Of a stretch of DNA of 64,000 bases, positions 63,753 through 64,000 are shown in pieces. A model generated the notes under the pieces. The model made no database searches. It was not told where the DNA came from and worked only from the letters and a program-made list of their open reading frames with translations. A program made the translations under genes and the position numbers. The DNA comes from a bacterium (GTDB taxonomy: Bacteria > Vulcanimicrobiota > Xenobia > Xenobiales > JADMJV01): NCBI GenBank assembly GCA_030149525.1, contig JASBRJ010000184.1, forward strand, positions 1 through 64,000, in the 5' to 3' direction. Numbering within the stretch: the stretch's first letter is position 1; each line of letters opens with the position of its first letter.

Positions 63753-64000
63753 GTGGGTTGGTCGGGATTAAGCAGACGGTTTAAAATTTTAGCGTTGGGC
63801 ACGTTTCTTCTAGCGTTGCCTGTTTTTGCCGAGCCAGTCTCAGTGGGAGGCGAGACAGTCATGAGGCTGCCCGCCGCCGAGGCTAAGGCTGTGCAGCAGC
63901 GCATCGATAGTCTGCTGGAAGACGGGGCCGATCCCGAGGGGATTCTGGCTAAGAAAACCGCCAACGGCTACGGTGTTTTCTGGGGAGATAAACTTCTCAT
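63753..64000 (+). CDS. Exported protein, 3' truncated by window edge
   Basis: About 82 residues of an open frame starting at GTG 63753 with AGGAAAG upstream. A signal peptide-like stretch (FKILALGTFLLALPVFAEPV) is followed by VSVGGETVMRLPAAEAKAVQ and QRIDSLLEDGADPEGILAKK. This order, a short G-G-x-T-x-x-x-L strand and a helical Q-R-I-x-x-L segment, is seen in the periplasmic N-terminus of MscS-type channels from cyanobacteria, but the frame is too short to decide. Confidence 0.55.
   Translation, partial: MGWSGLSRRFKILALGTFLLALPVFAEPVSVGGETVMRLPAAEAKAVQQRIDSLLEDGADPEGILAKKTANGYGVFWGDKLL

Noticed and set aside
1-64000. rRNA, tRNA, CRISPR arrays, insertion sequences and prophage
   Set aside because: No tRNA-like cloverleaf, repeat-spacer pattern, transposase, integrase or phage structural gene was recognised.

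Overview
The window comes from an uncultured-looking diderm (Gram-negative) bacterium. BamA with four POTRA domains, Skp/OmpH-like proteins, an LpxD-like acyltransferase, a two-partner secretion pair, an RND efflux pump and several lipobox proteins all require an outer membrane. Genes are tightly packed, with many 1-25 nt overlaps, GGAGG-type ribosome binding sites and frequent GTG/TTG starts. No rRNA, tRNA, CRISPR array, transposase or phage gene is visible. Several families here are best known from Cyanobacteria (DUF3386, V4R pairs, an ethylene-receptor-type kinase, a phycobiliprotein-like globin), but no photosynthesis gene is present. I cannot name the phylum; a lineage related to or exchanging genes with cyanobacteria, or an Eremiobacterota-like group, would fit.

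Region 1 (1-3.1 kb): a truncated TPR/beta-propeller protein and a hotdog thioesterase. Region 2 (3.1-21.3 kb) is the standout. A long minus-strand operon (19317 down to 7163) encodes an adrenodoxin-type [2Fe-2S] ferredoxin, a V4R protein, a disordered protein with three FFxxxxW motifs, a phycobilisome-type globin with the bilin-site signature C84-x-R86-D87, a second V4R protein, an atypical Ser/Thr kinase with a C-terminal propeller-like half, a protein of unknown function, a DUF3386 protein, a 1767-residue helical protein and a flavin reductase-like protein. Convergent with its end lies a ferredoxin-dependent bilin reductase (6386-7156), divergent from a second kinase. Two similar gene pairs (pseudo-receiver plus roadblock/LC7-like protein) bracket the block. 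The content recalls the Synechocystis slr0144-slr0152 operon and the bilin-biosynthesis-associated globin clusters of heterotrophs. I propose a bilin-making and bilin- or tetrapyrrole-sensing system under kinase/roadblock control. Ferredoxin would feed the reductase, and the globin and V4R proteins would hold the tetrapyrrole. No heme oxygenase is seen here.

Region 3 (21.3-28.8 kb): an OmpR-type regulator with a Glu in place of the phosphoacceptor Asp, an NCS2 nucleobase permease, a DUF924 protein and an RND efflux adaptor-pump operon. Two parS-like sites follow the pump gene. Region 4 (28.9-41.3 kb): YceI and an ICMT-like membrane protein, an ethylene-receptor-type histidine kinase with two receiver proteins, two GH114-type proteins, FabI, a Nudix hydrolase and a TpsB/TpsA secretion pair.

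Region 5 (41.4-57.2 kb): an SDR, a zinc-ribbon coiled-coil protein, a 1470-residue protein with five annexin-like repeats and a papain-like C-terminus, an ECF sigma factor with a membrane partner, EcsC-family, M20 peptidase, GAF histidine kinase and a BamB-like propeller protein. Region 6 (57.4-64 kb): an envelope biogenesis operon with bamA, four tandem OmpH-like lipoproteins, an LpxD-like protein lacking the N-terminal domain, and the start of another exported protein.
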